64,000 bases of DNA from Halobacillus litoralis (GTDB taxonomy: Bacteria > Bacillota > Bacilli > Bacillales > Halobacillaceae). Positions 23,065 through 32,115 of this stretch are shown piece after piece. Each line of letters starts with the position of its first letter. The stretch's first letter is position 1. The DNA is taken from positions 806,001 to 870,000 of the forward strand of contig NZ_CP026118.1 in NCBI RefSeq assembly GCF_004101865.1. Reading direction: 5' to 3'. Under the pieces are notes generated by a model. That model worked only from the letters and a program-made list of their open reading frames with translations. It did not search any database and was not told the DNA's origin. A program made the position numbers and the translations under genes.

Positions 23065-23946
23065 ATGAACGAATATAAATACAAGTCTAATTATTCCAAA
23101 GATGAAAAACTTCGGGAGAGTTTGTATCCATTATTTAATACTGTATTTGGTATCAGCGAGGGAACATTCAGAGATTTTTATTCACGGGGATTTTGGGATC
23201 CAACTTATACACCTTATTCTTTCTTTTCAGAGGACTACGCAGTAGCGAATGTATCCACATTTGTGTTCTCAATCATATTGGATGGTGAACTTCATGAAGC
23301 TGCAGGTTTTCAATCAGTTATGACCCATCCTCATCATAGAAAGAAAGGTCTTATGAATACACTGATGGATAAGGCTTTAGAAGAAATAGATAAAAATTGC
23401 AACTTATCATTTTTGGTGACCTCTGAACCCAGCCTTTATAAAAAATTCGGTTACCGTACCATCAACGAATTCTACTATGTTAAGAAATATAAACATCCGG
23501 GCTCCCCTAGTGGAGATTTGCAAGGTATAGATGTATTTGATTCTCAAGGTCTAAATAGGCTTCAAAAACTCTTCATAGAAAATGTCCCTAGTTCCTCTGT
23601 ATTTTATCCGGTTGATTATGTACATCCATTTTATTTAAATATGTATAATCCGCATTTAAGGAAACTTGTTTATCATTCAACGTCTTTAGATGTGTTAATC
23701 ATGTATGAGGTAGTGGACAACAAATTAGAATTATTTGATGTCATAGGTAATACTTTGCCAACTCTTGATCAGATATGCTCTTTAATACCTGAACCTTTCA
23801 ACGAAGTCCATTTATTTTTCAACCCCGATAAGTTTAATATGGCATTTAACATAGTAGAGTATGACTCCCCTGATAAATTAATGGTGAGAGGGGATTTGAA
23901 GTTGAGTGAACATCATTTGAAATTGCCGATTTTTGCTGAATTTTAA
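23065..23946 (+). CDS. Eis-like GNAT acetyltransferase
   Basis: 293 residues. The N-terminal GNAT core has the acetyl-CoA loop V-M-T-H-P-H-H-R-K-K-G-L (about 91-102) and SEPSLYKKFGYR. The long C-terminal extension resembles the Eis-type double domain with an SCP2-like tail. Eis-type enzymes acetylate amines such as aminoglycosides or protein lysines; the substrate here is unknown. The start ATG at 23065 follows GGGAGGAG, and a ten-codon ORF precedes it. Confidence 0.75.
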   Translation: MNEYKYKSNYSKDEKLRESLYPLFNTVFGISEGTFRDFYSRGFWDPTYTPYSFFSEDYAVANVSTFVFSIILDGELHEAAGFQSVMTHPHHRKKGLMNTLMDKALEEIDKNCNLSFLVTSEPSLYKKFGYRTINEFYYVKKYKHPGSPSGDLQGIDVFDSQGLNRLQKLFIENVPSSSVFYPVDYVHPFYLNMYNPHLRKLVYHSTSLDVLIMYEVVDNKLELFDVIGNTLPTLDQICSLIPEPFNEVHLFFNPDKFNMAFNIVEYDSPDKLMVRGDLKLSEHHLKLPIFAEF

Positions 23947-24182
23947 AGAATATCGTCTATTACTAATCTTCACACTCTTCAGAAAAAAATTTCCGAAAAT
24001 GTATGTCACGAAGGATTTGTATTATCTCGCACCTTGGCCTTCTGATAGGGTCCCCCTTCACTACTGATTTGACAACATTTTCGTCTAAAGAGTCCCGTCA
24101 TAATAATATAGAGATATAAAACCAAATTCACTCTAGGATATGATAGGATGGAGGCAAATACATACAAGGGGAGAACATCCGA

Positions 24183-25061
24183 ATGAATCGTAAAAAAATT
24201 GGATTTGTCGGCACAGGCGTTATGGGGAAAAGTATGGCCCGCCACTTAATGGAAGCAGGATACACGTTGAATCTATTTACACGCACCAAAGAAAAAGCGC
24301 TGGGATTGATGGATCAGGGAGCAAAATGGAAAGAATCTATCGCCGCCTTAGCAGAGGATTCTGACATCATCATTACCATCGTCGGCTACCCTAGCGATGT
24401 GGAAAGCATCTATTTCGGTGAAAACGGCATTTTAGAGAATGCCAAGCCTGGCAGCTATGTGATTGATATGACGACCTCGTCACCTCTACTTGCACAAACC
24501 ATCTACAAACAAGCCAAAGAAAAAGGTATCCATGCTTTGGATGCACCAGTTTCCGGTGGTGATGTCGGTGCCCGAAATGCCGCTCTCACCATTATGGTCG
24601 GAGGAGACGAGGAACCTTTTCAATCGGTCTACCCTGTTTTTGAATTGATGGGTCAGAACATCGTCTTACAAGGAGAATCCGGAGCAGGCCAGCATACAAA
24701 AATGTGTAACCAAATCGCTATTGCTTCCGGAATGCTCGGGGTCACAGAAGCGATTTTATACGCCGAGAAAGCCGGTCTTGATCCAAAAACAGTGCTCCAA
24801 AGCATCGAATTCGGAGCCGCCGGCAGCTGGTCATTATCAAATCTGGGATCAAGAATGATTGAGGGGAATTTCGCCCCAGGTTTTTATGTTAAACATTTTA
24901 TAAAAGACATGAAAATCGCTATTGAATCAGCCGAACAAATGCAAATCCCCATACCAGGGTTACAGCTTGCTAAAGAATTGTATGAGAAACTAAATGAAGA
25001 AGAAGGCGGGAATGATGGCACACAAGCCTTGCTTAAATATTACAAATTAATGATGGCATGA
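24183..25061 (+). CDS. ykwC: 3-hydroxyisobutyrate dehydrogenase-family oxidoreductase, YkwC-like
   Basis: 292 residues. N-terminal Rossmann domain with GFVGTGVMG (7-15), substrate loop DAPVSGGDVGA (120-130) and catalytic Lys173 in GQHTKMCNQ are all intact. The second, all-helical domain mediates dimerisation. These beta-hydroxyacid dehydrogenases oxidise short hydroxyacids with NAD(P)+. The sequence is closest in feel to B. subtilis YkwC, whose substrate is not settled. AAGGGGAG precedes the ATG, and a strong terminator follows, so it is monocistronic. Confidence 0.83.
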   Translation: MNRKKIGFVGTGVMGKSMARHLMEAGYTLNLFTRTKEKALGLMDQGAKWKESIAALAEDSDIIITIVGYPSDVESIYFGENGILENAKPGSYVIDMTTSSPLLAQTIYKQAKEKGIHALDAPVSGGDVGARNAALTIMVGGDEEPFQSVYPVFELMGQNIVLQGESGAGQHTKMCNQIAIASGMLGVTEAILYAEKAGLDPKTVLQSIEFGAAGSWSLSNLGSRMIEGNFAPGFYVKHFIKDMKIAIESAEQMQIPIPGLQLAKELYEKLNEEEGGNDGTQALLKYYKLMMA

Positions 25062-25070
25062 TAGAAAAAA

Positions 25071-25102
25071 GCACGTACATGCCTCAATGTACGTGCTCTT
25101 TC
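25071..25102 (+). terminator. Terminator after ykwC
   Basis: GCACGTACAT and ATGTACGTGC form a perfect 10-bp stem around GCCTCA, followed by TCTTTCT. Confidence 0.8.
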
Positions 25103-25199
25103 TCCATAATTACTGACAACATCAATGAACTGAACCCTATAATTAGTGGTACAGCTTTCATCATTTATCAGTTCGCTGACACCGTCTTGTAGCAGCCAC

Positions 25200-25841
25200 C
25201 TAAATTAGTTCTGTTTTCTTACCACCTTTAAATACATAAGCTTTTTTGCTGATTACCTGACTTTGTGTTTCAGTAACATGGATAGCTCCTCCATCCGGAA
25301 GTGCGATAAAAGGTGTGTTGGAGTCTTCCGAGTACGCACAAAGTAATTCATCCTCAACGTTATCATAATGACACCATAAGCGACTGTTATGTATAAGATT
25401 CAGAGGCTCACATCCCGGCAAATCTTTCTCTTTAGGTGTGTGAGAAACATCACTTCCGAAGATTATTGCACCTGCACTTTGTCCGTAAATGGTTCCACCA
25501 GCTTTTAAATACCGGATTAAAATTTTATCGAAGCCACTATTCTTTATCTCATTTAGTAATGTAAAAGTGCTCCCGCCACTAAAATAAATAGCTGAAAAGG
25601 ACTGCAATTCGTTTATCGTTCTGCCATTGAGATCGGTCCACATAGTAACTTCCTTAACTCCTAATGGTTCCAAAATACTCTTTATATAGTCAACACTTGT
25701 GTGGTAGGACCTATAATTCGGATCACCTGCCAGGGGAATATAAAGAATCGGTCTGTCTTTTTCAATAGACCCTACTAAAAATTCGTGCGCCCTGGCATTT
25801 TGTTCAGCGCTTCCTCCCCCTGATAATATTAAACTTCCCAT
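25200..25841 (-). CDS. Peptidase S51 (dipeptidase E/cyanophycinase-like)
   Basis: 213 residues. The class I glutamine amidotransferase-like fold of family S51 is shown by YFSGGSTFTLL (86-96), nucleophile Ser122 in GQSAGAI and the H157 region in LWCHYD. Dipeptidase E cleaves Asp-X dipeptides, and cyanophycinases degrade Asp-Arg polymers. The nucleophile elbow is complete, so the enzyme is likely active, but which substrate applies is unclear. GGAGG precedes the ATG. Confidence 0.82.
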   Translation of the reverse strand: MGSLILSGGGSAEQNARAHEFLVGSIEKDRPILYIPLAGDPNYRSYHTSVDYIKSILEPLGVKEVTMWTDLNGRTINELQSFSAIYFSGGSTFTLLNEIKNSGFDKILIRYLKAGGTIYGQSAGAIIFGSDVSHTPKEKDLPGCEPLNLIHNSRLWCHYDNVEDELLCAYSEDSNTPFIALPDGGAIHVTETQSQVISKKAYVFKGGKKTELI

Positions 25842-25880
25842 ATCTGCCTCCTTCCTAATTCCCTATTTAGTAACCACCTT

Positions 25881-26213
25881 CTAATAAGCTCGTAAAAGAA
25901 TTTCCTGAAACCTCCCTAGCTGAATAATGGACCTAATACAAACGGAGATACCTAATATGAATGAAGTGAAAATGAGTAACAGGGTAACTTTTTTCGACAA
26001 TTTATTTCTACCCTTCCCTTTATACCAACCAGAGAATTGAAACTTGTTTCTATATAATACAAAAAGGATGACCAGGATTGCTGAAGCTCCTAGCCACGAA
26101 TAGCTTTCAACGGCTTTATTCACTGTATAAATGTTTCCTATAATCGCCCAGCATAATCCCCCAAGAAGCCCGAATATGAGTATGATACGAAGCAGTTCTA
26201 ATAACGTTCTCAC
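25881..26213 (-). CDS. Three-helix membrane protein, unknown
   Basis: 110 residues with hydrophobic segments at about 5-25, 38-52 and 73-92 and a basic loop GWYKGKGRNKLSKK between the second and third. I recognise no family. The start is a GTG at 26213 with AAAGGTGGG about 14 nt upstream, which is a wide spacing. It ends about 39 nt before the S51 peptidase start and could share a transcript with it. Confidence 0.55.
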   Translation of the reverse strand: MRTLLELLRIILIFGLLGGLCWAIIGNIYTVNKAVESYSWLGASAILVILFVLYRNKFQFSGWYKGKGRNKLSKKVTLLLIFTSFILGISVCIRSIIQLGRFQEILLRAY

Positions 26214-26369
26214 CTGTTATAGTCCCACCTTTATTATTTCATTTTAAATTTTCTCTTAATCAAATTCACTGCCAAGTCAGTAAAGAAGCGACGGTACATG
26301 TTGAACCATCGTCCCATCAAAATTCAGAACCAATTTTAGTATTCTTGTCATCCTTGGTAGATTGTACAA

Positions 26370-26881
26370 TCATGTAATATCCCAACGATAACTAATAAAC
26401 CATACGATCTCTTCATTCATTACAAATTCTTCTTCACTGACTTCTACCTTATTAAAACCGTTTTTTTCTAAAACTTTTTCTGAAGCAATGTTATGATTGG
26501 TGGTCTTCGCAAAAAGTTCGGTGAAACCTTCCTTACTTAAACGTTCCAGTGTAGTTTGTAAAGCTTGATGTGCAATCCCTTGACCAATATGTTTTTCCCC
26601 CACTCTATAACCTATATGAGCCAGGTTTTGAGATCGGTCTATATCTACGACGTTCATTCTTCCTAAGATTTCACCATTTCTTCCCCTTATCAGATAAAAA
26701 TAAGACGAGTCTTGAATTTGTTCATCGAGTAAACGTTATGTCTTACCATGAACGTTTCAAAGTTATAATAATCTTCACCACGACTTGGTACCATTTTTTC
26801 AAAAAAAGCTCTATTTTCGCTTTCAAAATCAAATAAATCCTGTGCATCATCGATTTTTAATTTATCCATGGTAATCTCCAT
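26370..26881 (-). pseudogene. Frameshifted RimJ/RimL-type GNAT acetyltransferase
   Basis: The frame from ATG 26881 (or 26869) encodes MDKLKIDDAQDLFDFESENR and onward to FMVRHNV, then derails into a stop at 26690. The next frame supplies the continuation DEQIQDSSYFYLIRGRNGE, ILGRMNVVDIDRSQNLAHIG, YRVGEKHIGQGIAHQAL with the acetyl-CoA loop, and the C-terminal N-I-A-S-E-K-V-L-E-K-N-G-F. One indel near 26730-26740 separates the two halves of an otherwise complete ~170-residue ribosomal-protein-type acetyltransferase. It is either a recent pseudogene or a sequence error. Confidence 0.75.
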
Positions 26882-26961
26882 ATAATCTTCACCCGTATTT
26901 CAGTCAATTTGAGGCATAGCCTTTAGCAGATATGAGCTCCATATTAATCAGTAAGGCAATT

Positions 26962-27426
26962 TCAAATTCTTTGCATCTTTTTAATATAAAGTATTTGACC
27001 AATATGATAAGCGTTGTGGGTAGAAACACTTGCTATCACTTCCCACCATTTTGTATCAGAAAACCCTTCCACAGAGCTTTGTAATTGTTTTTCACTTAAT
27101 ATTTCCTGCCAATACATAATAGTTTCTAACAGTTGTTTATGAAGCTCACCAAATGATTGATTTTCTTCTACGAAAAACGTACGATCATTATTTTCCAATG
27201 CTGGTACTGCATGAACACTTGATTCTTTATATCTTGTCTGCCATGTTTTATTCCAGTAAAGCAAGTGTTGTACAATTTCAGCAATGCTATTACATTCTTC
27301 ATTGAGCTTCCAAACAGCTTCTTCCTCGGTCAGATTTTTTACTGATTCTGAAAATGGTACGTACCAACTCTTTTCATTTGTATTCGCTGCCAATTGATCG
27401 GTCAAAATATCTTTCGACTCAAACAA
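26962..27426 (-). CDS. DinB-family protein
   Basis: From a TTG at 27426 behind GAGGGGG the protein has 154 residues and begins MFESKDILTDQL, the expected N-terminus for this group; the open frame extends to 27492 without a site. The metal-ligand histidines are H54 (VQHLLYW) and H137/H141 (STHNAYHIGQI). It is a four-helix bundle with WYVPF and AVWK motifs. It is probably a metal-dependent thiol transferase-like or unknown enzyme. A bidirectional terminator lies upstream, separating it from the next gene. Confidence 0.78.
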   Translation of the reverse strand: MFESKDILTDQLAANTNEKSWYVPFSESVKNLTEEEAVWKLNEECNSIAEIVQHLLYWNKTWQTRYKESSVHAVPALENNDRTFFVEENQSFGELHKQLLETIMYWQEILSEKQLQSSVEGFSDTKWWEVIASVSTHNAYHIGQILYIKKMQRI

Positions 27427-27558
27427 ACCCACACACCCCCTCTTATCTAAATAACTATTTTGAGAATTAAATGCAGCAACCCCTAAATACATTCTGGAAA
27501 TTCGTGTACTAATCCTGCGTCACCAAGAAACTGAATCTCCAACTATAACTGTTCAAAC

Positions 27559-27599
27559 AAAAAGGATGAATCCTCGTGTGTGAGGATTCATCCTTTTTT
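27559..27599. terminator. Strong bidirectional terminator-like hairpin
   Basis: AAAAAGGATGAATCCTC and GAGGATTCATCCTTTTT form a 17-bp perfect stem around GTGTGT, with A-run and T-run on its sides. No intact gene ends directly here: the leftward DinB gene starts below it and the DUF2254 fragment lies above it, so it may be the relic terminator of the decayed copy. Confidence 0.65.
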
Positions 27600-27624
27600 G
27601 AAGGTTTCATTTCGAGAGTGAAGC

Positions 27625-27840
27625 TCTGTTCCTGTTCGGAAAGTTACGGAGAGAAATTCGTAGACTGTCCAACACTTTTCACTAAATAAGCAATCTGATG
27701 AATCGTGTTCGTAACCGTAAGCGGATCATTATTACCTGAACCCTTGATGTCCATTTGGCAACTTTGTTTTGTTTGAGTCGAACTCAATGGACTTGAAGGA
27801 GCCTTTGCGATTAATGGTTTGGGATTATTCACAAAAGGTT
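27625..27840 (-). pseudogene. Decayed fragment of a DUF2254 gene
   Basis: This stretch aligns along its length with about 30310-30564 inside the intact DUF2254 gene. Shared blocks include TACGGAGAGAAATT, TCGTAACCGTAAGCGGATCA and TTAATGGTTTG, with point differences and an internal deletion of roughly 37 bp. The residual frame still encodes NDPLTVTNTIHQIAYLVKSV and GQSTNFSP. It lies 2.3 kb from the intact gene on the other side of the LtaS-like gene, in the same orientation. Confidence 0.8.
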
Positions 27841-27928
27841 CTTAAATATCTAATTAACCTTGTTTACCTCCTGCCATTAATTTGTTAAATTGTACTCTTA
27901 AACTTAAGAGAAATGCAGGAGGATAGAT

Positions 27929-29836
27929 ATGAATATAGGAAGTAAAAAATTATTAAATAAAGGATGGCTGTTTTTTATAATAGCGGTTCTGTTCTTATGG
28001 GCAAAATCCTATTACGCGCTTCAAAATGCTTTCACATTAAATATTGAAAATGGACTTCAGCAATTCATTTTGGTATTAACGCCTGTAAGCTCCATTTTAT
28101 TTTTCCTTGGGTTCTCATTATTCTTTTCACCTAAACGACGGAATAAAGCGTTTCTTGTAATTTATTTCATCATGTCATTTGTACTTTATGCGAATGTGGT
28201 GTACTTCCGATTTTTCAATGATTTCATTACATTGCCTGTTCTTATGCAATATAAGAACTTTACGGATCTGGGAGGAAGCACCAAGTCATTAGTGCATCCC
28301 AAGGATATGCTTTATTGGATCGATGTATTAGTTCTCGGTATATGGCTTTTACGAAAGAAAACGCAACCTGCTATGGAATTTCGTAAACGGACAGTTGCCA
28401 TGATTTACGCTGCCGCGCTTGGATTTGGTGCTGTCAATTTGAGTTTAGCTGAGGCGGAACGTCCACAGCTTTTGGTAAGAACTTTCGACCGTGCTAAACT
28501 TGTGAAATTACTAGGAATCTATAATTACCATATTTACGATAGTGTCATGACAGTAAAATCTTCAACACGGCGTGTGCTTGCCGACAGCAATGAACTTACT
28601 GAAGTATTGAACTATGTAAACTCTCAGCAAGGAAAAATGGGAGCAAAAGGTGAATATTTCGGAAAAGCAAAAGGAAAAAATGTGGTATTAGTTTCCTTAG
28701 AATCCACTCAGAACTTTGTGATCAACAAAAAGTTGCACGGTAAAGAAGTCACACCGTTTTTAAATGATCTCATTGAAGACAGCTTTTACTTCAACAACTT
28801 CTATCATAATACAGGTCAAGGTAAAACATCAGATTCTGAATTTATTATTGATAACTCTCTGTATGGATTACCACGAGGAGCAGTTTTCACTACCAATGAA
28901 AGTAATGAATATAATGCAACTCCTGAAATTCTGAAAGATGAAGGTTACACTCCCGTGAGCTTTCATGGCAACAATGATAGCTTTTGGAACCGGGACATTA
29001 TGTACAAAACCCTTGGATACGAGCACTTTTATTCACAAGAGGAGTATAATATAACAGAAGAAAACACTGTAAACTATGGATTGAAAGATATACCATTCTT
29101 TAAACAATCCATGCCAATGGTAGAAAAACTAGAAGAACCCTACTATGCGAAGTTTATTACAATGACGAACCATTACCCTTATCTATTGAACGATAAAGAT
29201 ATGAAAATGATTGAACCAGCAAATACTGGAGATGGATCCGTAGATCGTTATTTCCAAACCATGCGCTATCAAGACGAATCGATAAAAAAATTCTTCCAAT
29301 TAATGAAAGAACAAGGAGAATATAAAGATACGATTTTTGTGTTATATGGCGATCATTATGGCATATCCGAGAACCATAACCGGGCCATGAGTGAAATACT
29401 AAATAAGGAAATTCGTCCTTTTGAACATATTCAACTCCAAAAGGTTCCTTTAATTATTCATATACCTGGTATGGAAGGCAAAACAATGGAAACAGTAGGC
29501 GGACAAATCGATTTAAAACCTACCATCCTGAATTTACTGGGGATTGAACAGAATAATGCCGTTCAGTTCGGAACAGACTTGTTTGCTGAAAACCGTGCCA
29601 ATATGACTATTCTCAGAGACGGTAGTGTAGTAACAGACCAGTATATCTACGCTGCTGAGTCTAATAAATGCTATGATAAAGAGACCCAAGAAAAAATCAA
29701 TCTCAAAACTTGTAAACCACTGAAAGAAAAGGCGGAAAAAGAACTGAAGTACTCCGACAAAGTTGTTTATGGGGATCTGCTCCGTTATAAAGATAGTGAA
29801 CAAAAAGAAGGTACAAATAAAGGAAACCAAAGTTAA
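27929..29836 (+). CDS. Lipoteichoic acid synthase family protein (LtaS type)
   Basis: 635 residues: five transmembrane helices (about 12-30, 45-66, 73-93, 128-142, 155-173), a linker, then an extracellular sulfatase-fold domain from about 215. The catalytic Thr300 in GKTSDSEF and E258 in LESTQNF sit at nearly the same numbers as in S. aureus LtaS, and the C-terminal Y-G-D-H-Y-G metal site is present. It polymerises glycerol phosphate from phosphatidylglycerol onto a glycolipid at the membrane surface. Bacilli carry several paralogues (LtaS, YfnI, YqgS, YvgJ); which one this is cannot be decided. GGAGGA precedes the ATG, and a perfect terminator follows. Confidence 0.88.
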   Translation: MNIGSKKLLNKGWLFFIIAVLFLWAKSYYALQNAFTLNIENGLQQFILVLTPVSSILFFLGFSLFFSPKRRNKAFLVIYFIMSFVLYANVVYFRFFNDFITLPVLMQYKNFTDLGGSTKSLVHPKDMLYWIDVLVLGIWLLRKKTQPAMEFRKRTVAMIYAAALGFGAVNLSLAEAERPQLLVRTFDRAKLVKLLGIYNYHIYDSVMTVKSSTRRVLADSNELTEVLNYVNSQQGKMGAKGEYFGKAKGKNVVLVSLESTQNFVINKKLHGKEVTPFLNDLIEDSFYFNNFYHNTGQGKTSDSEFIIDNSLYGLPRGAVFTTNESNEYNATPEILKDEGYTPVSFHGNNDSFWNRDIMYKTLGYEHFYSQEEYNITEENTVNYGLKDIPFFKQSMPMVEKLEEPYYAKFITMTNHYPYLLNDKDMKMIEPANTGDGSVDRYFQTMRYQDESIKKFFQLMKEQGEYKDTIFVLYGDHYGISENHNRAMSEILNKEIRPFEHIQLQKVPLIIHIPGMEGKTMETVGGQIDLKPTILNLLGIEQNNAVQFGTDLFAENRANMTILRDGSVVTDQYIYAAESNKCYDKETQEKINLKTCKPLKEKAEKELKYSDKVVYGDLLRYKDSEQKEGTNKGNQS

Positions 29837-29855
29837 TAAAGATGACAATAAGATT

Positions 29856-29887
29856 AAAACACCTCCAAATTTGGAGGTGTTTTTTTG
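29856..29887 (+). terminator. Terminator after the LtaS-type gene
   Basis: AAACACCTCCAAATTTGGAG with GTGTTT forms a perfect stem, followed by a run of T residues. Confidence 0.85.
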
Positions 29888-29954
29888 GTATAAGTGGGTA
29901 CTTTCACTGAACAAGTAGAGAACTATTCTACTAGTTTTTCTGTTTTTAAATAAC

Positions 29955-31352
29955 TTATAGGGAAGATGGTACCGTGGAGGCACTCTTCGAACTGACTCGC
30001 TGCAGCATGTATTCAAGCAGGAAAAGGTAGTCATCCTGGTTACCTGTGTTTTTAGCGAGCTCGGATAATTGCTCTAAAATAAACAGGCAGTCATTTTCGT
30101 ACAAGCTGTAGTTATCAAATCCTAAAATGGTCTGGCGGGCAAATTCCCATAAATCGTTGTGGACTTTTTTGTCCATCGTTTTACTCAACAGCGACACCAT
30201 CGTCAAAAGCTCTGTCATTACTGTCGAGTTCTGGTTTGCATACTCACGGATGGAAGCGAATCCCTTATGAAGGTAATAACGAAAATCTTTTTGATTTAAG
30301 ATGATACGAAGCTCTTGTTCCTTGTCAAAAAGGTACGGAGAGAAATTGGTAGATTGGCCAATGCTTTTCAACAAATCAGTGATTTGATGTATCGTATTCG
30401 TAACCGTAAGCGGATCATTATGACCTAAAGCCTTGATGGCCACTTCGGCAAGCTTATTCAGTCCATACTCCAAATCTTGGATTTCTGTTTGTTTGACCCC
30501 GATCTCAATGGATTTGAAGTAGCGTTCGGGCTTAATGGTTTGTCCATATTCCCAATAAGTAAACAGCGGTGTTCCTTCTACAACAAACTCTCCGATCCTG
30601 ACATTGAACCTGAGAAGGCTGTCGTCTCTGTTCGCCTGTTTAATAAGCCTTGAAAAGTCAGCGACTTGAAGATAACCGGATTGGCTGGTTTTTATAACCT
30701 TTCCATCAGACTCAGAGGGGAGGGATTCCCTCTCTATCTCTTTCTCAATATGATAAGGCTTTAATTCTTTTTCTAAAGAAGCCTGCACTGATTTTGACTT
30801 GGTGTTCATATTGAAGCTGATATTATGAACCTGCATCCAAGTGGTTGTATGATTAATGAAATAAATAAAGGTCACAGCTGCCGTAATTGCTGTCAGAATC
30901 GATAGGACCGGTGTCGCAACAATATACTCCTCTTCTTCATGCGTAACGTATAGGAAGTTCAAGAGCACATAAATGAAACTGCCATTAAAAATACCGAGTA
31001 CGTGCTGGGTCGCTCGGTCACTGACAAAGTTTACAAGCATTTTGGAAGAAAACTGCCCGCTGAACGTCGTCAGAGCCACGAGCAGGGAGTTAATTGTAAA
31101 GGCGCTTAAAGTCAGTACCCCTCCTACAAGTGCACTCAAAAGCACCTGCAGAGTCTGACCACTGAAACCGATAGCGGCTGGCAGGTATAAGCTGACATCG
31201 ACCACATAATCAAGATAAAAGGTGAAAACGGATAAACCGATGGCTCCAACGATATACCAAAAAGGCATAAACCAAAGCGTTGACTTTAATTCACTTTTCC
31301 GTTGACGTCTCGACATTTTAAAGTATTTCTTTATATAGTAAAAGAACCCCAT
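29955..31352 (-). CDS. DUF2254 family membrane protein
   Basis: 465 residues. Four N-terminal hydrophobic helices at about 26-46, 60-88, 118-136 and 142-165 precede a cytosolic region of about 300 residues. That region includes SGYLQVADFSRLIKQA, a VRIGEFVVEGTPL beta segment and NDPLTVTNTIHQITDLL, characteristic DUF2254 features. The biochemical role of the family is unknown. GGTGAT precedes the ATG at 31352. A decayed partial copy of its middle region exists at 27625-27840, so the locus was once duplicated around the LtaS-type gene. Confidence 0.82.
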   Translation of the reverse strand: MGFFYYIKKYFKMSRRQRKSELKSTLWFMPFWYIVGAIGLSVFTFYLDYVVDVSLYLPAAIGFSGQTLQVLLSALVGGVLTLSAFTINSLLVALTTFSGQFSSKMLVNFVSDRATQHVLGIFNGSFIYVLLNFLYVTHEEEEYIVATPVLSILTAITAAVTFIYFINHTTTWMQVHNISFNMNTKSKSVQASLEKELKPYHIEKEIERESLPSESDGKVIKTSQSGYLQVADFSRLIKQANRDDSLLRFNVRIGEFVVEGTPLFTYWEYGQTIKPERYFKSIEIGVKQTEIQDLEYGLNKLAEVAIKALGHNDPLTVTNTIHQITDLLKSIGQSTNFSPYLFDKEQELRIILNQKDFRYYLHKGFASIREYANQNSTVMTELLTMVSLLSKTMDKKVHNDLWEFARQTILGFDNYSLYENDCLFILEQLSELAKNTGNQDDYLFLLEYMLQRVSSKSASTVPSSL

Positions 31353-31577
31353 ATGATCACCATGCTATTCTTATGAATTTTAAATCTTCTATTTCCTTCC
31401 CTTGATAGAAGGAAACTAACCTAAAATTTAGTATCTTGATAAAAAATAGGGAGGAATCTCCCAGGAACCATAAACCAGAGCCTAAAAAGCACAATAATTC
31501 ACCCTTAATAATATGTTTGAAACTTACATCCTGGGAATTAAATCGAGTCTACAGGAAAGACGAACAATTGGGTGGCA

Positions 31578-31657
31578 TGGAGCGTAGGCAACATGCGTAG
31601 CCTCCTGCGGGAACAGCACGAGCAGAAAGCCCCCGGAAGATGGCCATCTCCGCTGAG
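31578..31657 (+). repeat. GC-rich REP-like element A
   Basis: GGAGCGTAGGCAACATG, CTCCTGCGGGAACAGCACGA, then GCAGAAAGCCCCCGGAAG and TCCGCTGAG. A reverse-oriented relative sits at 59636-59743. The element is much richer in G+C than its AT-rich surroundings and is immediately followed by the larger 310-bp repeat. Confidence 0.6.
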
Positions 31658-31678
31658 AGTGAAGTATATTGAGGCTAC

Positions 31679-31987
31679 TGAAGTACTGCAACTTTCTGAG
31701 TTATGCATCAAAAAAGGCCGGGCAGGACGATTTTATCGTTCAACTCGGCTTCTTTACTTCGATGAGACATATATAAATCAAAGAAAATCACTCTTTTTAG
31801 ATAGGATTCGTTGATTCCACGATGAGCGTTCGGTGGTGACGCCTGCGGGAAAAGCACGAGTCGAAGATCCACTTGGTCAAGTGATCTTCTTGACCAAGTT
31901 AGCTGAGGCCGTGCCCGCGGCAAGCATCCACCGACAAGCGATTCGTGAGAAGCAACAACAAACTTTAACAGTTCCTCTAGATTGAAA
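31679..31987. repeat. 310-bp structured repeat, copy A
   Basis: Same orientation and content as 43725-44047. The last 125 bp (31863-31987) match the other copy with a single substitution, while the first ~180 bp are noticeably diverged with indels. Nested inverted repeats are present: CTTGGTCAAG with CTTGACCAAG near the centre, and CGGTGG...GCACG with CGTGCCCGCGG...CCACCG outside. No ORF is supported. Confidence 0.8.
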
Positions 31988-32045
31988 AGTGTTTTTCAGT
32001 GGCCTCAAGTATGTTGCCGGAGCGGCGTATGTATTTATTGCTTCA

Positions 32046-32079
32046 TAAAGAAAACCCGAACGGAAATTCGTCCGGGTTT
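32046..32079 (-). terminator. Terminator of the GNAT (SatA-like) gene
   Basis: AAACCCG and CGGGTTT with inner ACG/CGT pairing form a stem. On the minus strand TTTTCTTT follows, about 40 nt beyond the stop at 32116. Confidence 0.6.
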
Positions 32080-32115
32080 ACTAGCGGGAAAATTATTTTG
32101 TCCCAGCCTCTTGGT

